Part shown: positions 36,282 through 44,092 of the stretch, piece after piece | How the letters are laid out: every line of letters begins with the position of its first letter | Position numbering within the stretch: the stretch's first letter is position 1 | Source: Erythrobacter colymbi | Lineage (GTDB): Bacteria > Pseudomonadota > Alphaproteobacteria > Sphingomonadales > Sphingomonadaceae | DNA: 64,000 bases | Assembly: GCF_002155685.1 (NCBI RefSeq) | Contig: NZ_MUYK01000003.1 | Location: 1 to 64,000, forward strand | Direction: 5' to 3' | The notes under the pieces: model-generated | The model's database searches: none | The model's input: only the letters and a program-made list of their open reading frames with translations | Told to the model about the DNA's origin: nothing | Position numbers and translations under genes: made by a program

Positions 36282-37195
36282 GCAACCTTGACCAGCTTGC
36301 CCGCCCGCTCGGGCATGTCCGAGGGGAGGCAAATGTCCCAGGCGAGCCCCGCCCTCTCGAGAAGGGCGATGAAGCGGTAGCCCCAGTCGCTCTGGCCCGC
36401 ATGAAGGCCGATCCGCGCGCTGCCCGGATAGGCATGGTGATTGTTGTGCCAGGCCTCGCCCATGGTCAACAGGCCCGCCCAGGGCACGTCATGCGCCTGC
36501 ACCCCGGCATCGGCGACCTGCCAGCTCTGCGGTCCGCGGCGGTGGGCCAGATGGCCGACCAGCCAATGTCCGTGGACCGTCAGCGCGACGCGCACGAAGA
36601 CGCCCCACACCACGAAGGGCCAGCCGCCCATGAGATAGAGCACGCCTGCCACCGGCAGCTGCTGGAGCATCCAGGTCTTCTCGAGCCAGCGGATGAAAGG
36701 ATCGGCCTCGAGCCGCGCCAGATCGAAGCGCGGCGGATGGTCGAGATCGAGCCGGCAGTGAAGCTGCCACCACGCGTCGACCAGCATGGGGCGGCGATGG
36801 GCGAGATAATCGTGACACAGCGGCTGGCGCTGCGCCCAGTCGCGCAGGTCGTGGGTGCGCACGATCCACAGCGGCCCGCTCATCCCCGCCACGGTGCCGC
36901 ACCAGACCAGAAAGGCGCGCCATTCCGGCGTCGTGCGGAAGCTGCCGTGGATCAGCAGGCGGTGAAAGCCGACCGAATGGCCGAGCAACAGCATCGCGCC
37001 CGTCAGGCCGATCCCAACGATGACGGCGGCCGGTGTGGTGAAGAACGGCGTCAGCCCCAGAGCGCCGAGCAACATCCCGCCGTTCCACAAGCTGTGCCCT
37101 GCATCCCAGCGCACGCGCCCGCTGATCGGATCGGCCCCGGGCGTGTCGACGATCCAGTTCACCTCGCACCGGTCCCGCGCTTCTGCCTGCCCCAT
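36278..37195 (-). CDS. Acyl-CoA/fatty acid desaturase-type membrane protein
   Basis: 305-residue integral membrane di-iron protein of the delta-9 desaturase family. The first histidine box is HSVGFHRLLIH and the third is HNNHH, both near transmembrane helices. The expected second box (HRxHH) is replaced by THDLRDWAQR, so only one His remains at that position; other His (CHDYLAHR) may compensate. It is divergent from an ArsR regulator with a dyad between them, which suggests regulation of membrane fluidity by that regulator (inference). Confidence 0.82.
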   Translation of the reverse strand: MGQAEARDRCEVNWIVDTPGADPISGRVRWDAGHSLWNGGMLLGALGLTPFFTTPAAVIVGIGLTGAMLLLGHSVGFHRLLIHGSFRTTPEWRAFLVWCGTVAGMSGPLWIVRTHDLRDWAQRQPLCHDYLAHRRPMLVDAWWQLHCRLDLDHPPRFDLARLEADPFIRWLEKTWMLQQLPVAGVLYLMGGWPFVVWGVFVRVALTVHGHWLVGHLAHRRGPQSWQVADAGVQAHDVPWAGLLTMGEAWHNNHHAYPGSARIGLHAGQSDWGYRFIALLERAGLAWDICLPSDMPERAGKLVKVA

Positions 37196-37217
37196 GACCG
37201 CTCTCCATTGCGTAGAT

Positions 37218-37237
37218 AATTAACGTATCACTTAATT
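37218..37237. promoter_or_regulatory. Operator-like dyad between desaturase and arsR genes
   Basis: AATTAA-CGTATCAC-TTAATT is a 20-bp element with perfect 6-bp inverted half-sites, in AT-rich DNA within the 91-bp divergent gap. ArsR/SdpR-family regulators bind such dyads, so this is a likely operator for the adjacent regulator. Confidence 0.55.
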
Positions 37238-37286
37238 GATGACTAGCACTGGAAAGCATTTAAGCAAGCCCTTATACGCTTGGCCC

Positions 37287-37616
37287 ATGCAGAAAGTGTT
37301 CGAAGCCCTCGCCTCCACCGTCCGCCGGAAGATCCTTGCCTATCTCTCGGAATCCGAGCTGACCGCGGGCCAGATCGCCGAGCGGTTCGACATCTCGAAG
37401 CCCGCTGTCTCGCAGCATCTCTCGGTGCTCGAGAACGCGGGGCTGGTGGAGAGCGAGAAGCGCGGCCAGTTCGTGCACTACCGGCTGGTGCGCGAGAACC
37501 TCGCGAACACGCTCAATTCCTATGTGCAGGAAGTCTGCCCGGTCTCGCGCCCGCTCAAGAAGGAAAGCAAGGCGCTGAGCGAAGCGGCGAAGGGCGGCGG
37601 CGAGGGCGAGAACTGA
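37287..37616 (+). CDS. ArsR/SmtB-family transcriptional repressor
   Basis: 109-residue winged-helix regulator (VFEALASTVRRKILAYL, then the recognition helix ISKPAVSQHLSVLENAGLV). No metal-binding cysteine motif is found in the DNA-recognition helix, so this is of the SdpR-like, non-metal type. The start at 37287 begins the conserved domain; an in-frame upstream extension to 37236 would run through the operator-like dyad. Divergent from the desaturase. Confidence 0.9.
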   Translation: MQKVFEALASTVRRKILAYLSESELTAGQIAERFDISKPAVSQHLSVLENAGLVESEKRGQFVHYRLVRENLANTLNSYVQEVCPVSRPLKKESKALSEAAKGGGEGEN

Positions 37617-37636
37617 TCGCCGCTAGCGTTGGCATC

Positions 37637-37739
37637 GGCCCGCCAAAGGACGGGCCGCGAGCGCACGGCGCGAGCCGCAGGTGCCCCGCAGCGAAGCGGA
37701 GGGAACAACACCGAGGACGAAGGCGCGGAGGCGCCTTCG
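37637..37739. terminator. Hairpins between convergent arsR and MBL hydrolase genes
   Basis: GGCCCG/CGGGCC pairs across an 8-base loop (37637-37656). A stronger hairpin has arms CGAAGGCGC and GCGCCTTCG around a GGAG loop (37718-37739), ending 3 bp before the MBL gene stop. Probably a bidirectional transcription end. Confidence 0.5.
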
Positions 37740-37742
37740 CAA

Positions 37743-38408
37743 TCAAGACAACATATAATCGCTCACGAACGCATTGGTCTTGCGCTCGCGGCCGAAGGTG
37801 CTGGTCGGGCCGTGGCCAGGGATGAACATCACGTCCTCGCCAAGCGGCCAGAGGCGCTGGGTTATGGAGTCGATCAGATCCTGATGGTTGCCGCGCGGGA
37901 AGTCCGTGCGGCCGATCGAGCCCTGGAACAGCACGTCGCCGACGATGGCGAAGCGGCTGGGCTCGTGGAAGAACACCACGTGGCCGGGCGTGTGGCCGGG
38001 GCAGTGGATCACATCGAGGGTGAGTTCGCCCACGCTCACCGTGTCGCCGTGCTTGAGCCAGCGGGTGGGCGTGAAGCTCTTGGCCACCATCCCCCAGCGC
38101 GGGCCATCATCGTCCAATTGGTCGATCCAGAAGCGGTCATCCTCGTGCGGGCCTTCGATGGGCAGACCCAGCTCCTCGGCCAGCATCCCCGTCTGCCCGC
38201 AATGGTCGAGGTGCCCGTGGGTGACGAGCAACTTTTCGAGCGTGACGCCCGCCTTGGCAACGCCTTCCTTGAGCTTGTCCAGATCCCCGCCCGGATCGAC
38301 CAGCGCGCCCTTCATCGTCTTCGTGCACCAGATGAGCGAACAGTTCTGCTGGAGCGGCGTCACCGGAATGATCGCGGCGCGCATGGGGAGTTGGGGCTGG
38401 TCGGTCAT
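37743..38408 (-). CDS. MBL-fold metallo-hydrolase, glyoxalase II-like
   Basis: 221-residue metallo-beta-lactamase-fold hydrolase. The metal motif HxHxDH is HGHLDH (about residue 68), with later ligands in CPGHTPGH, VGDVLF and PGHGP. It is close to GloB-like thioester hydrolases, although the length and lack of the C-terminal GloB domain point to the YcbL type. The start at 38408 is chosen; an upstream GTG-region extension is less likely. Confidence 0.9.
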   Translation of the reverse strand: MTDQPQLPMRAAIIPVTPLQQNCSLIWCTKTMKGALVDPGGDLDKLKEGVAKAGVTLEKLLVTHGHLDHCGQTGMLAEELGLPIEGPHEDDRFWIDQLDDDGPRWGMVAKSFTPTRWLKHGDTVSVGELTLDVIHCPGHTPGHVVFFHEPSRFAIVGDVLFQGSIGRTDFPRGNHQDLIDSITQRLWPLGEDVMFIPGHGPTSTFGRERKTNAFVSDYMLS

Positions 38409-38444
38409 GCTCACGCAAATGCCGCCCGCTCGGGCCAAATGCAA

Positions 38445-38888
38445 TCACCCAAAGTGCGCGGTGGGGAGTGGGGCGCGGTCGGGCGCTATCCAGTCGCGCC
38501 GCGCTGCGGGGCTGAACAGCACCTCGCGCGACCAGTGATCGAGGATCCAGTCCGAACGCCCAAACCGTCCCGCCATCAGCGCCGCAAGGATGTCGCCGAG
38601 CGGCGCGCCAGGACGCGCCTCAAGCACCAGCCGTGCGGCGTGGAGCGAGGCGATGGTGATGGTGTGGTGGTAGCCCGCGCTATCGGTGTTGGGCGTTCCG
38701 TGCGCATCGTTGAGCGCCATGATGGTCTCGCGCATCGCCTCCGGCGTCGCGCTGTCGGGCGCATGGCGCAGGCACCAGAGGGCGTAGGCGAAATGGCCTT
38801 CATGGGTCCATTCGGCTTTGGGCAAACGCGCCGCCTGCACCTGTTTGGCGTGGTCGGCCATGGCGATGTCGCTGACGAGACCGGTCAT
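38445..38888 (-). CDS. Conserved protein of unknown function
   Basis: 147-residue soluble protein. It contains WTHEGHFAYALWCLRH near the N-terminus and SAGYHHTITIASLHAARL in the middle, so it is histidine-rich and might bind metal or cofactor. I do not recognise the family. It lies 11 bp downstream of the S24 repressor gene and 36 bp upstream of the MBL gene on the same strand. Confidence 0.75.
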   Translation of the reverse strand: MTGLVSDIAMADHAKQVQAARLPKAEWTHEGHFAYALWCLRHAPDSATPEAMRETIMALNDAHGTPNTDSAGYHHTITIASLHAARLVLEARPGAPLGDILAALMAGRFGRSDWILDHWSREVLFSPAARRDWIAPDRAPLPTAHFG

Positions 38889-38899
38889 GGCCGACGCTG

Positions 38900-39580
38900 C
38901 TAGACCCGCCCCCCCTTCCACACAACCCGCCCGATGATCTCGACCTCCTCGGCCGCGACCTCGACCGGCGGGTAGGCGAAGTTCTGCGACAACAGCGCCA
39001 CCCGCCCCGGCCCGGCGCTCGCGACGCGCTTCACCATCAGCGTGTCGCCGAGGCGGACGACGTGGATGCCGTCGCGGAAGGCGCGCGGGGCGCGGTCGAC
39101 GAGGATTTCGTCGCCGTCGTTGAGGAGCGGCTCCATCGAATCCCCCTCCACGCGAATTGCGGAAAGCTGCGCGCGGCCGAGGCCCTGTTCCTCGAGCCAG
39201 CGGCGCGAAAAGCGGAAGGCGTCGAAGGCCGCCTCGCCGCCCGGCACCCGCCCTGCCCCGGCAGCCGCGCCGATATCGAGCCGGGGCACCTCGACCCACT
39301 CGCCCTCGTTCCGCCGCCTAGGTGGTTTCACATAGGAATTTTCCTGCGGCTCGCGCAGCTCCTCCTCGCCCACACCGAGAAAACGGGCGAGCGTCGCGCG
39401 GTCCTGCTCCTCGAGCTTACGCGGACTACCTTTGCGAATGAATTGCTGGAGATAGGACGGATTACGCCCGAGCAACTCGGATAACGCGGCGAGGCTCACC
39501 CCTCTTGCCTGCGCCAGCGCAAGCAACCGCGCGCGCGGTCCATCGGGGGTTTCACGGAGCGGGAGAGGGTTTTCCGACAT
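38900..39580 (-). CDS. XRE/S24 (LexA-like) self-cleaving-type repressor
   Basis: 226 residues: an N-terminal HTH (about residues 26-52, LAALSELLGRNPSYLQQFI) and a C-terminal S24 peptidase domain with the catalytic serine in EGDSMEP and lysine in MVKRV. A possible Ala-Gly cleavage bond is in the AAAGAGRV linker. This is the C2-repressor rather than LexA type. Two dyads lie directly upstream of its start, suggesting autoregulation. It faces two small plus-strand genes. Confidence 0.88.
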   Translation of the reverse strand: MSENPLPLRETPDGPRARLLALAQARGVSLAALSELLGRNPSYLQQFIRKGSPRKLEEQDRATLARFLGVGEEELREPQENSYVKPPRRRNEGEWVEVPRLDIGAAAGAGRVPGGEAAFDAFRFSRRWLEEQGLGRAQLSAIRVEGDSMEPLLNDGDEILVDRAPRAFRDGIHVVRLGDTLMVKRVASAGPGRVALLSQNFAYPPVEVAAEEVEIIGRVVWKGGRV

Positions 39581-39586
39581 GCAATC

Positions 39587-39623
39587 ATCCTACGTGAAGG
39601 ATTTTTCCTAGACAAGTAGGAAA
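39587..39623. promoter_or_regulatory. Tandem dyads upstream of the S24 repressor
   Basis: ATCCTACGTGAAGGAT (39587-39602) and TTTCCTA-GACAAG-TAGGAAA (39604-39623) are adjacent imperfect and perfect dyads sharing TCCT/AGGA half-sites. They begin 6 bp upstream of the repressor start and 80-120 bp before the divergent small gene. Likely operators for the S24 repressor. Confidence 0.55.
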
Positions 39624-39704
39624 TGTAGTGAAACAAATCAGGAACATCGGGCGATTCGTCCGGTGCGACTCGCCCCAATCAGCAACCAACAGGGACGCAA
39701 AACC

Positions 39705-39923
39705 ATGCTGCTTCGGTCCATCGAAACATTCCTCAGGGCGCATGCCATGCCCGCCACCAGGTTCGGGCGGCTCGCCGCCCACGATCCGCGCTTCGTGCTC
39801 GACCTGCGTCTGGGCCGCACCCCGCGCCGCGACACCGAACTGCGCACGCGGGCTTGGATGCAGGGCTACAGCGCCGGGGCCGCAGCCGAAGAGACCCATG
39901 CCAAAGCCGGGGAGATGGCCTGA
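39705..39923 (+). CDS. Small HTH-like protein
   Basis: 72-residue basic protein (FLRAHAMPATRFGRLAAHDPRF, then a GRTPRRDTELRTRAWM segment) that reads like a short helix-turn-helix. AGGGA lies 8 bases before the ATG. Function unknown. Its stop overlaps the next start by one base (TGATG). Being divergent from an S24 repressor suggests repressor control. Confidence 0.7.
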   Translation: MLLRSIETFLRAHAMPATRFGRLAAHDPRFVLDLRLGRTPRRDTELRTRAWMQGYSAGAAAEETHAKAGEMA

Positions 39924-40345
39924 TGCTGACCGAAAGTTTCCGCGACCCTTACGCCCACCTCAACGCCGGGTTCGACCAGATCGAGGTGAAGTCCGCGCCG
40001 CTGCTCGGCCTCACCCGCTTCCAGCGCCCGCGCCGGACGCTCGCCGACCGGGTGCGTGCCGCGCTGCTGCTGATCACCGGCGGCGATGGCACGGTTCTGT
40101 CGCACGAGGAGAAGTGCTGGGCCTCGATCACCTTCTCGGGCACGCGCCACGAGGTGGTGATGGAATTCTGCGGCCCCGAAGCGGTCGCGGCGGGCGAGGA
40201 GCTGATCGAGCAGCTGCCCGACCACGAATTCACCCTCCCCGGCCAGCTCGTCGCCGACGCGACCATCGCCAAGGTCGACCACCGCTTCGGCGCGATGGAG
40301 CGGCTCGAGGTGACTGCGGTGCTGCTGCTGCTGGAGGAGGGGTAG
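39923..40345 (+). CDS. Conserved protein of unknown function
   Basis: 140-residue soluble protein without signal or membrane segment. I do not recognise the family; it has a mixed alpha/beta look with SHEEKCWASITFSGTRHEVVMEFCGPEA in the core (quoted in part). It is coupled to the upstream small HTH-like gene by a TGATG overlap. Followed by a strong hairpin. Confidence 0.75.
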   Translation: MLTESFRDPYAHLNAGFDQIEVKSAPLLGLTRFQRPRRTLADRVRAALLLITGGDGTVLSHEEKCWASITFSGTRHEVVMEFCGPEAVAAGEELIEQLPDHEFTLPGQLVADATIAKVDHRFGAMERLEVTAVLLLLEEG

Positions 40346-40349
40346 AAGG

Positions 40350-40377
40350 AGCCCCCTCCTTTTCAAAGGAGGGGGCT
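40350..40377. terminator. Strong hairpin, palindromic repeat family 5
   Basis: AGCCCCCTCCTTT and AAAGGAGGGGGCT form a perfect 13-bp stem around TC. It lies between convergent genes and ends their transcription. The sequence type and the second C/T-rich hairpin at 40470-40491 suggest a dispersed repeat pair. Confidence 0.6.
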
Positions 40378-40469
40378 GGGGGTGGTTGCGCGGCGCGAAG
40401 CGCTGCGCCCGGAAACAGGCACCACCCCGCTGCGACTAGGCCCGGCAAGTGCCGGACCAAGTCTCGCTG

Positions 40470-40491
40470 CCCCTCCTCCCAAGAGGAGGGG
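40470..40491. repeat. Second hairpin of the family 5 pair
   Basis: CCCCTCCTC-CCAA-GAGGAGGGG, a perfect 9-bp stem 4 bp from the ALDH stop. Between it and the first hairpin are complementary GGGTGGT (about 40380) and ACCACCC (about 40422) segments, so the whole 40350-40491 block is roughly palindromic. Confidence 0.55.
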
Positions 40492-40494
40492 TGA

Positions 40495-41937
40495 CTATGT
40501 CCGCCTGATCACCAGATTCCGGATCTCGCTCATGTCCTCCATCGCGAAGCGGATGCCTTCGCGGCCCAGCCCTGAGTCCTTCACCCCGCCATAGGGCATG
40601 TTGTCGACCCGGTAGCTGGGCACGTCGTTGATAACGACGCCGCCCACTTCGAGCCGGTCCCAGGCGGCGAACATCTGGAACAGGTCGCGGGTGAAGATGC
40701 CCGCCTGCAGCCCGAACTTGGAGTTGTTCACCTCCTCCAGCGCTTCGTCGAAGTGGTCGAACTTCTGGAGGATGGCCAGCGGCCCGAAGGCTTCCTCGTT
40801 CTTCGCCTTCGCGTCCTCCGGCACGCCTTCGAGCAGCGTCGCTTCCAGCATGTTGCCGCGGCTGAGACCCCCGCCGCACAGCAGGGTCGCGCCGGCGGCC
40901 ACCGCCTCGTCGATCCAGCCCTTGAGGCGCTTGGCCTCGCCGTCCGAGATCATCGGGCCGATGAAGGTGGCGCGGTCCTTGGGATCGCCCGCGACGAGCT
41001 TGCCCGCGCGTTCGACCAGCATCACCTTGAAGCGGTCATAGACCTCGGCGTGGATCAGGATGCGCTGCACCCCGATGCAGGACTGGCCCGACTGGTAGAA
41101 GGCCCCGAAGATCACCCGCTCCAGCGCATCGGCAAGGTCGGCGTCGCGGTCGATGATCACCGCCGCATTACCGCCGAGTTCGAGCACGACCTTCTTCTTG
41201 CCCGCCTTGGCCTTCAAGTCCCAGCCCACCCCGGGCGATCCGGTGAAGGAGAGCAGCTTCAGCCGCTCGTCCTCGGTGAACAGGTCCGCGCCGTCGCGGC
41301 TGGCGGGGAGGATGCTGAACGCACCCTCGGGCAGGATGTCGCACTCGGCCAGCACCTCGCCCATGATGATCGCGCCGAGCGGCGTCTTGGAGGCGGGCTT
41401 CATCACGAAGGGGCAGCCGACCGCGATCGCCGGCGCGATCTTGTGGGCGGCGAGGTTCAGCGGGAAGTTGAACGGCGAAATGAAGCTGCACGGCCCGATG
41501 GGGACGCGCTTCCACATTCCCATATAGCCCTTGGCCCGCGCCGAAATGTCGAGCGGCTGGACCTCGCCGTAGTTCCGCACCGCTTCCTCGGCGGCGATGC
41601 GGAAGGTGTCGATCAGGCGCGTGACCTCGCCCTCGGCATCCTTGATCGGCTTGCCCGCCTCGACGCACAGGGCATAGGCGAGCTCGTCGAAGCGTTCGCG
41701 AAAGCGGCGGACGCAGTGCATCAGCACATCCTGCTTCTCGAAACTGGCGAGCCGCGCCATCGGCTCGACCGCCCGCACCGCGCCCGCGATGGCCGCCTCG
41801 ATCACATCGGGCGTCGCCAGCGCCGTGCGGAAGGCGACCTCGCCGGTGTACTTGTCGGTCACCTCCAGATCGGTGTTGGGCTGGACCGCCTTGTTGTTGA
41901 GGTAGAGGGGGTAGGTGGACTTGAGCTGCACGCGCAT
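40495..41937 (-). CDS. Aldehyde dehydrogenase family protein
   Basis: 480-residue NAD(P)-dependent aldehyde dehydrogenase. The catalytic Cys is in GQSCIGVQR, the general-base Glu in ELGGN, and the cofactor region is FTGSPGVG. The start at 41937 (MRVQLKST) is chosen because a longer frame begins inside the palindromic repeat at 41951-41977. It probably shared a transcript with the upstream acetolactate synthase-like gene before the GIY-YIG cassette separated them. The substrate is unknown. Confidence 0.92.
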   Translation of the reverse strand: MRVQLKSTYPLYLNNKAVQPNTDLEVTDKYTGEVAFRTALATPDVIEAAIAGAVRAVEPMARLASFEKQDVLMHCVRRFRERFDELAYALCVEAGKPIKDAEGEVTRLIDTFRIAAEEAVRNYGEVQPLDISARAKGYMGMWKRVPIGPCSFISPFNFPLNLAAHKIAPAIAVGCPFVMKPASKTPLGAIIMGEVLAECDILPEGAFSILPASRDGADLFTEDERLKLLSFTGSPGVGWDLKAKAGKKKVVLELGGNAAVIIDRDADLADALERVIFGAFYQSGQSCIGVQRILIHAEVYDRFKVMLVERAGKLVAGDPKDRATFIGPMISDGEAKRLKGWIDEAVAAGATLLCGGGLSRGNMLEATLLEGVPEDAKAKNEEAFGPLAILQKFDHFDEALEEVNNSKFGLQAGIFTRDLFQMFAAWDRLEVGGVVINDVPSYRVDNMPYGGVKDSGLGREGIRFAMEDMSEIRNLVIRRT

Positions 41938-41950
41938 TCTCCAACTTATT

Positions 41951-41977
41951 GTCATCCCCGCGAAAGCGGGGACCCAG
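41951..41977 (+). repeat. Palindromic repeat family 1, left copy
   Basis: 27 bp, starting GTCATCCCCGC, with a CCCCGC-GAAA-GCGGGG hairpin and ending ACCCAG. It is the exact inverse of 42291-42317. The pair encloses a GIY-YIG gene. Confidence 0.95.
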
Positions 41978-41988
41978 AGCGGCAAGCG

Positions 41989-42282
41989 TCAGGCATTGAT
42001 CCGCTCATACAGATCAAGCCATTGCGGATTGTCCCGCTCGATCAGCTCGAGCTTCCACGCCCGTCGCCATTTCTTGATCCGCTTTTCCCGCAGGATCGCC
42101 TCGTCGACGTCCGAGAAAGCCTCCATATGGACAAGCCGGTGGACGCCGTACCGGCTGGTGAACCCCGGCACGGCACCGGTTCGATGCTGCCACACCCTCG
42201 CAGCAATGTCGGACGTGATCCCGACGTAGAGCGTTCCGTTGCGATCGCTTGCGAGGATGTAGACGAAGTAGACTTTTTCCAT
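41989..42282 (-). CDS. GIY-YIG nuclease superfamily protein (cassette A)
   Basis: 97-residue single-domain GIY-YIG protein. The two strand motifs are VYILA and LYVGITSD, followed by the conserved Arg in AARVWQH and the Glu in REKRIKKWRR. The C-terminus is LIERDNPQW. This is the short UPF0213-like type with no added DNA-binding domain. GGGG lies upstream of the ATG, next to the flanking repeat. Homologous to the gene at 59873. Confidence 0.92.
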   Translation of the reverse strand: MEKVYFVYILASDRNGTLYVGITSDIAARVWQHRTGAVPGFTSRYGVHRLVHMEAFSDVDEAILREKRIKKWRRAWKLELIERDNPQWLDLYERINA

Positions 42283-42290
42283 CGCCGCCC

Positions 42291-42317
42291 CTGGGTCCCC
42301 GCTTTCGCGGGGATGAC
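42291..42317 (-). repeat. Palindromic repeat family 1, right copy
   Basis: Perfect 27-bp inverse of 41951-41977, ending with outward GAC. It lies 6 bp from the stop of the acetolactate synthase-like gene. Confidence 0.95.
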
Positions 42318-42323
42318 ATATAA

Positions 42324-43979
42324 TCAGAGCTCCGCGCTCAGCCGCTTGATGTCGCGGTTCAGGATCTGGTCGTTCTCGGTATAGTCAACCGGGCAATCGA
42401 TCAGATGCACCCCCGGCGTGGCGAGGCAGTGCTGCAGCAGGTCGGTGAGGTGCTCGGCCGAGGTCACGCGGTGCCCGATCGCGCCGTAGCTTTCGGCGTA
42501 TTTCACGAAGTCGGGGTTGCCATAGGTCAGGCCGAAATCGGCAAAGCCCATGTTGGCCTGCTTCCACCGGATCATCCCGTAGGCATCGTCGCGCAGGATC
42601 AGCACGGTGATATTGAGGCCGAGGCGCACCGCGGTCTCCATCTCCTGCGAGTTCATCATGAAACCGCCATCGCCGCAGATCGCCATGACCTTGCGCTCGG
42701 GATAGAGCATCGCGCTCATCATCGCGCTCGGCAGGCCCGCGCCCATCGTCGCCAGCGCGTTGTCGAGCAGCACGGTGTTGGGGAGGTAAGCGGTGTAACC
42801 CCGCGCGAACCAGATCTTGTAGACCCCGTTGTCGAGGCAGATGATCCCGTCTTCCGGCATCGCGCCGCGAACCTGCGCCACCAGATGCGGCGGGAAGATC
42901 GGGAAGCGGGTGTCGGCGGCGAGGCTGTCGGTGTGGGCGACCTCGGCGGCGCGGTATTCCAGCATCCGCCGGAAGTCCCACTTGCCCTGCGGCACGATGT
43001 CTTCCTTGATCTGCCAGATCGCGTTGGCGATGTCGCCGATCACCTCGACCTGCGGAAAGTAGACCGGATCGACCTCGGCCGTGCGGGTCGAGACGTGGAT
43101 CACGGTCGGCCCGCCGGGCTGCATGAAGAAGGGCGGCTTCTCGATCACGTCGTGGCCGATGTTGACGATGCAATCGGCATCCTGGATCGCGCGGTGGACG
43201 AAATCGCCCGCCGAAAGCGCCGCGCAGCCGAGGAACAGCGGATGGCGCTCGTCGACCACGCCCTTGCCCATCTGGGTGGTGAGGAAGGGGATGCCGGTCT
43301 TGTCGATCAGCTGGCGCAACATGCGACCGGTCATCTTGCGGTTCGCGCCCGCGCCGATCACCAGCACCGGCGCCTTGGCCTGCTCGAGCGCGAGCACCGC
43401 CTGGCGCACGGCCTTGGCCTCGGCGGAAGGGCGCCGCGCGAGGCTCGCCGCGAGCGGCCGGCTGGTGGTCTTCTCCTCCGCGATATCCTCGGGGAATTCG
43501 AGATGCACCGCGCCCGGCTTTTCCTCCTCGGCCAGCCGGATCGCCTCGCGCACCCGGCTCGGGATGTTGTCGGCGCTGGCGAGCTGGTGGGCGTACTTCG
43601 TGATCGGGCTCATCATCGCCACGACATCGAGGATCTGGAAGCGCCCCTGCTTCGATTTCTTGATCGGCTTCTGCCCGGTGATCGCCAGCGTCGGCATCCC
43701 GCCGAGCTGCGAATAGGCGACCGCGGTCACCATGTTTGTCGCGCCCGGACCGAGCGTCGCGAGAAACACCCCTGTCTTGCCGGTGTGGCGGCCATAGGTC
43801 GCCGCCATGAAGCCCGCGCCCTGTTCGTGGCGGGTGAGGATCAGCTTGATCTTCTTCGAGTGCGAGAGGCTTTCGAGGAAATCGAGGTTCTCTTCACCCG
43901 GCACGCCGAAGATGTATTCGACGCCCTCGGCCTCGAGGCACTCGATGAACAGGTCCGATGCCTTCTTCAACTCGCTCAT
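42324..43979 (-). CDS. Acetolactate synthase large subunit-like ThDP enzyme
   Basis: 551-residue ThDP-dependent enzyme: an N-terminal PYR domain (GVPGEENLDFLE, catalytic Glu in RHEQGAGFMA), a central domain, and a C-terminal PP domain with the Mg/ThDP motif GDGGFMMNSQEMETA. It resembles acetolactate synthases, but no regulatory small subunit gene follows, so a catabolic or acetoin-type (AlsS-like) role is as likely as branched-chain synthesis. The downstream ALDH gene may act with it. Confidence 0.88.
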   Translation of the reverse strand: MSELKKASDLFIECLEAEGVEYIFGVPGEENLDFLESLSHSKKIKLILTRHEQGAGFMAATYGRHTGKTGVFLATLGPGATNMVTAVAYSQLGGMPTLAITGQKPIKKSKQGRFQILDVVAMMSPITKYAHQLASADNIPSRVREAIRLAEEEKPGAVHLEFPEDIAEEKTTSRPLAASLARRPSAEAKAVRQAVLALEQAKAPVLVIGAGANRKMTGRMLRQLIDKTGIPFLTTQMGKGVVDERHPLFLGCAALSAGDFVHRAIQDADCIVNIGHDVIEKPPFFMQPGGPTVIHVSTRTAEVDPVYFPQVEVIGDIANAIWQIKEDIVPQGKWDFRRMLEYRAAEVAHTDSLAADTRFPIFPPHLVAQVRGAMPEDGIICLDNGVYKIWFARGYTAYLPNTVLLDNALATMGAGLPSAMMSAMLYPERKVMAICGDGGFMMNSQEMETAVRLGLNITVLILRDDAYGMIRWKQANMGFADFGLTYGNPDFVKYAESYGAIGHRVTSAEHLTDLLQHCLATPGVHLIDCPVDYTENDQILNRDIKRLSAEL

Positions 43980-44092
43980 ATCTGCAATTTCCCCCTATGC
44001 GGCGCGGCCCGCGGCGGATCGGCGCGCGCGGATTAGCCCGTCCCTAGGTCGGGAGTATTGCAGAAAAGCGGCCCCGCGCAAGCGCGCGGCGA

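Larger units (their letters stand above)
41951..42317. mobile_element. Putative GIY-YIG/palindrome cassette A
   Basis: 367-bp unit: perfect 27-bp inverted repeats with only a 97-residue GIY-YIG gene inside (11 bp from the left repeat, 8 bp from the right). It sits between two same-strand metabolic genes. No target-site duplication is seen at the outer edges. Its mobility is inferred from structure and from a second, diverged cassette at 59840-60221. Confidence 0.6.

Noticed and set aside
37218-37237. CtrA-type TTAA-N7-TTAA site
   Set aside because: The spacing between TTAA half-sites is 8, not 7, and the element is better explained as a dyad for the adjacent ArsR regulator.
41938-41985. Upstream extension of the ALDH start beginning PLWVPAFAGMT
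   Set aside because: It is a translation of the palindromic repeat, not conserved protein; the family start is at 41937.
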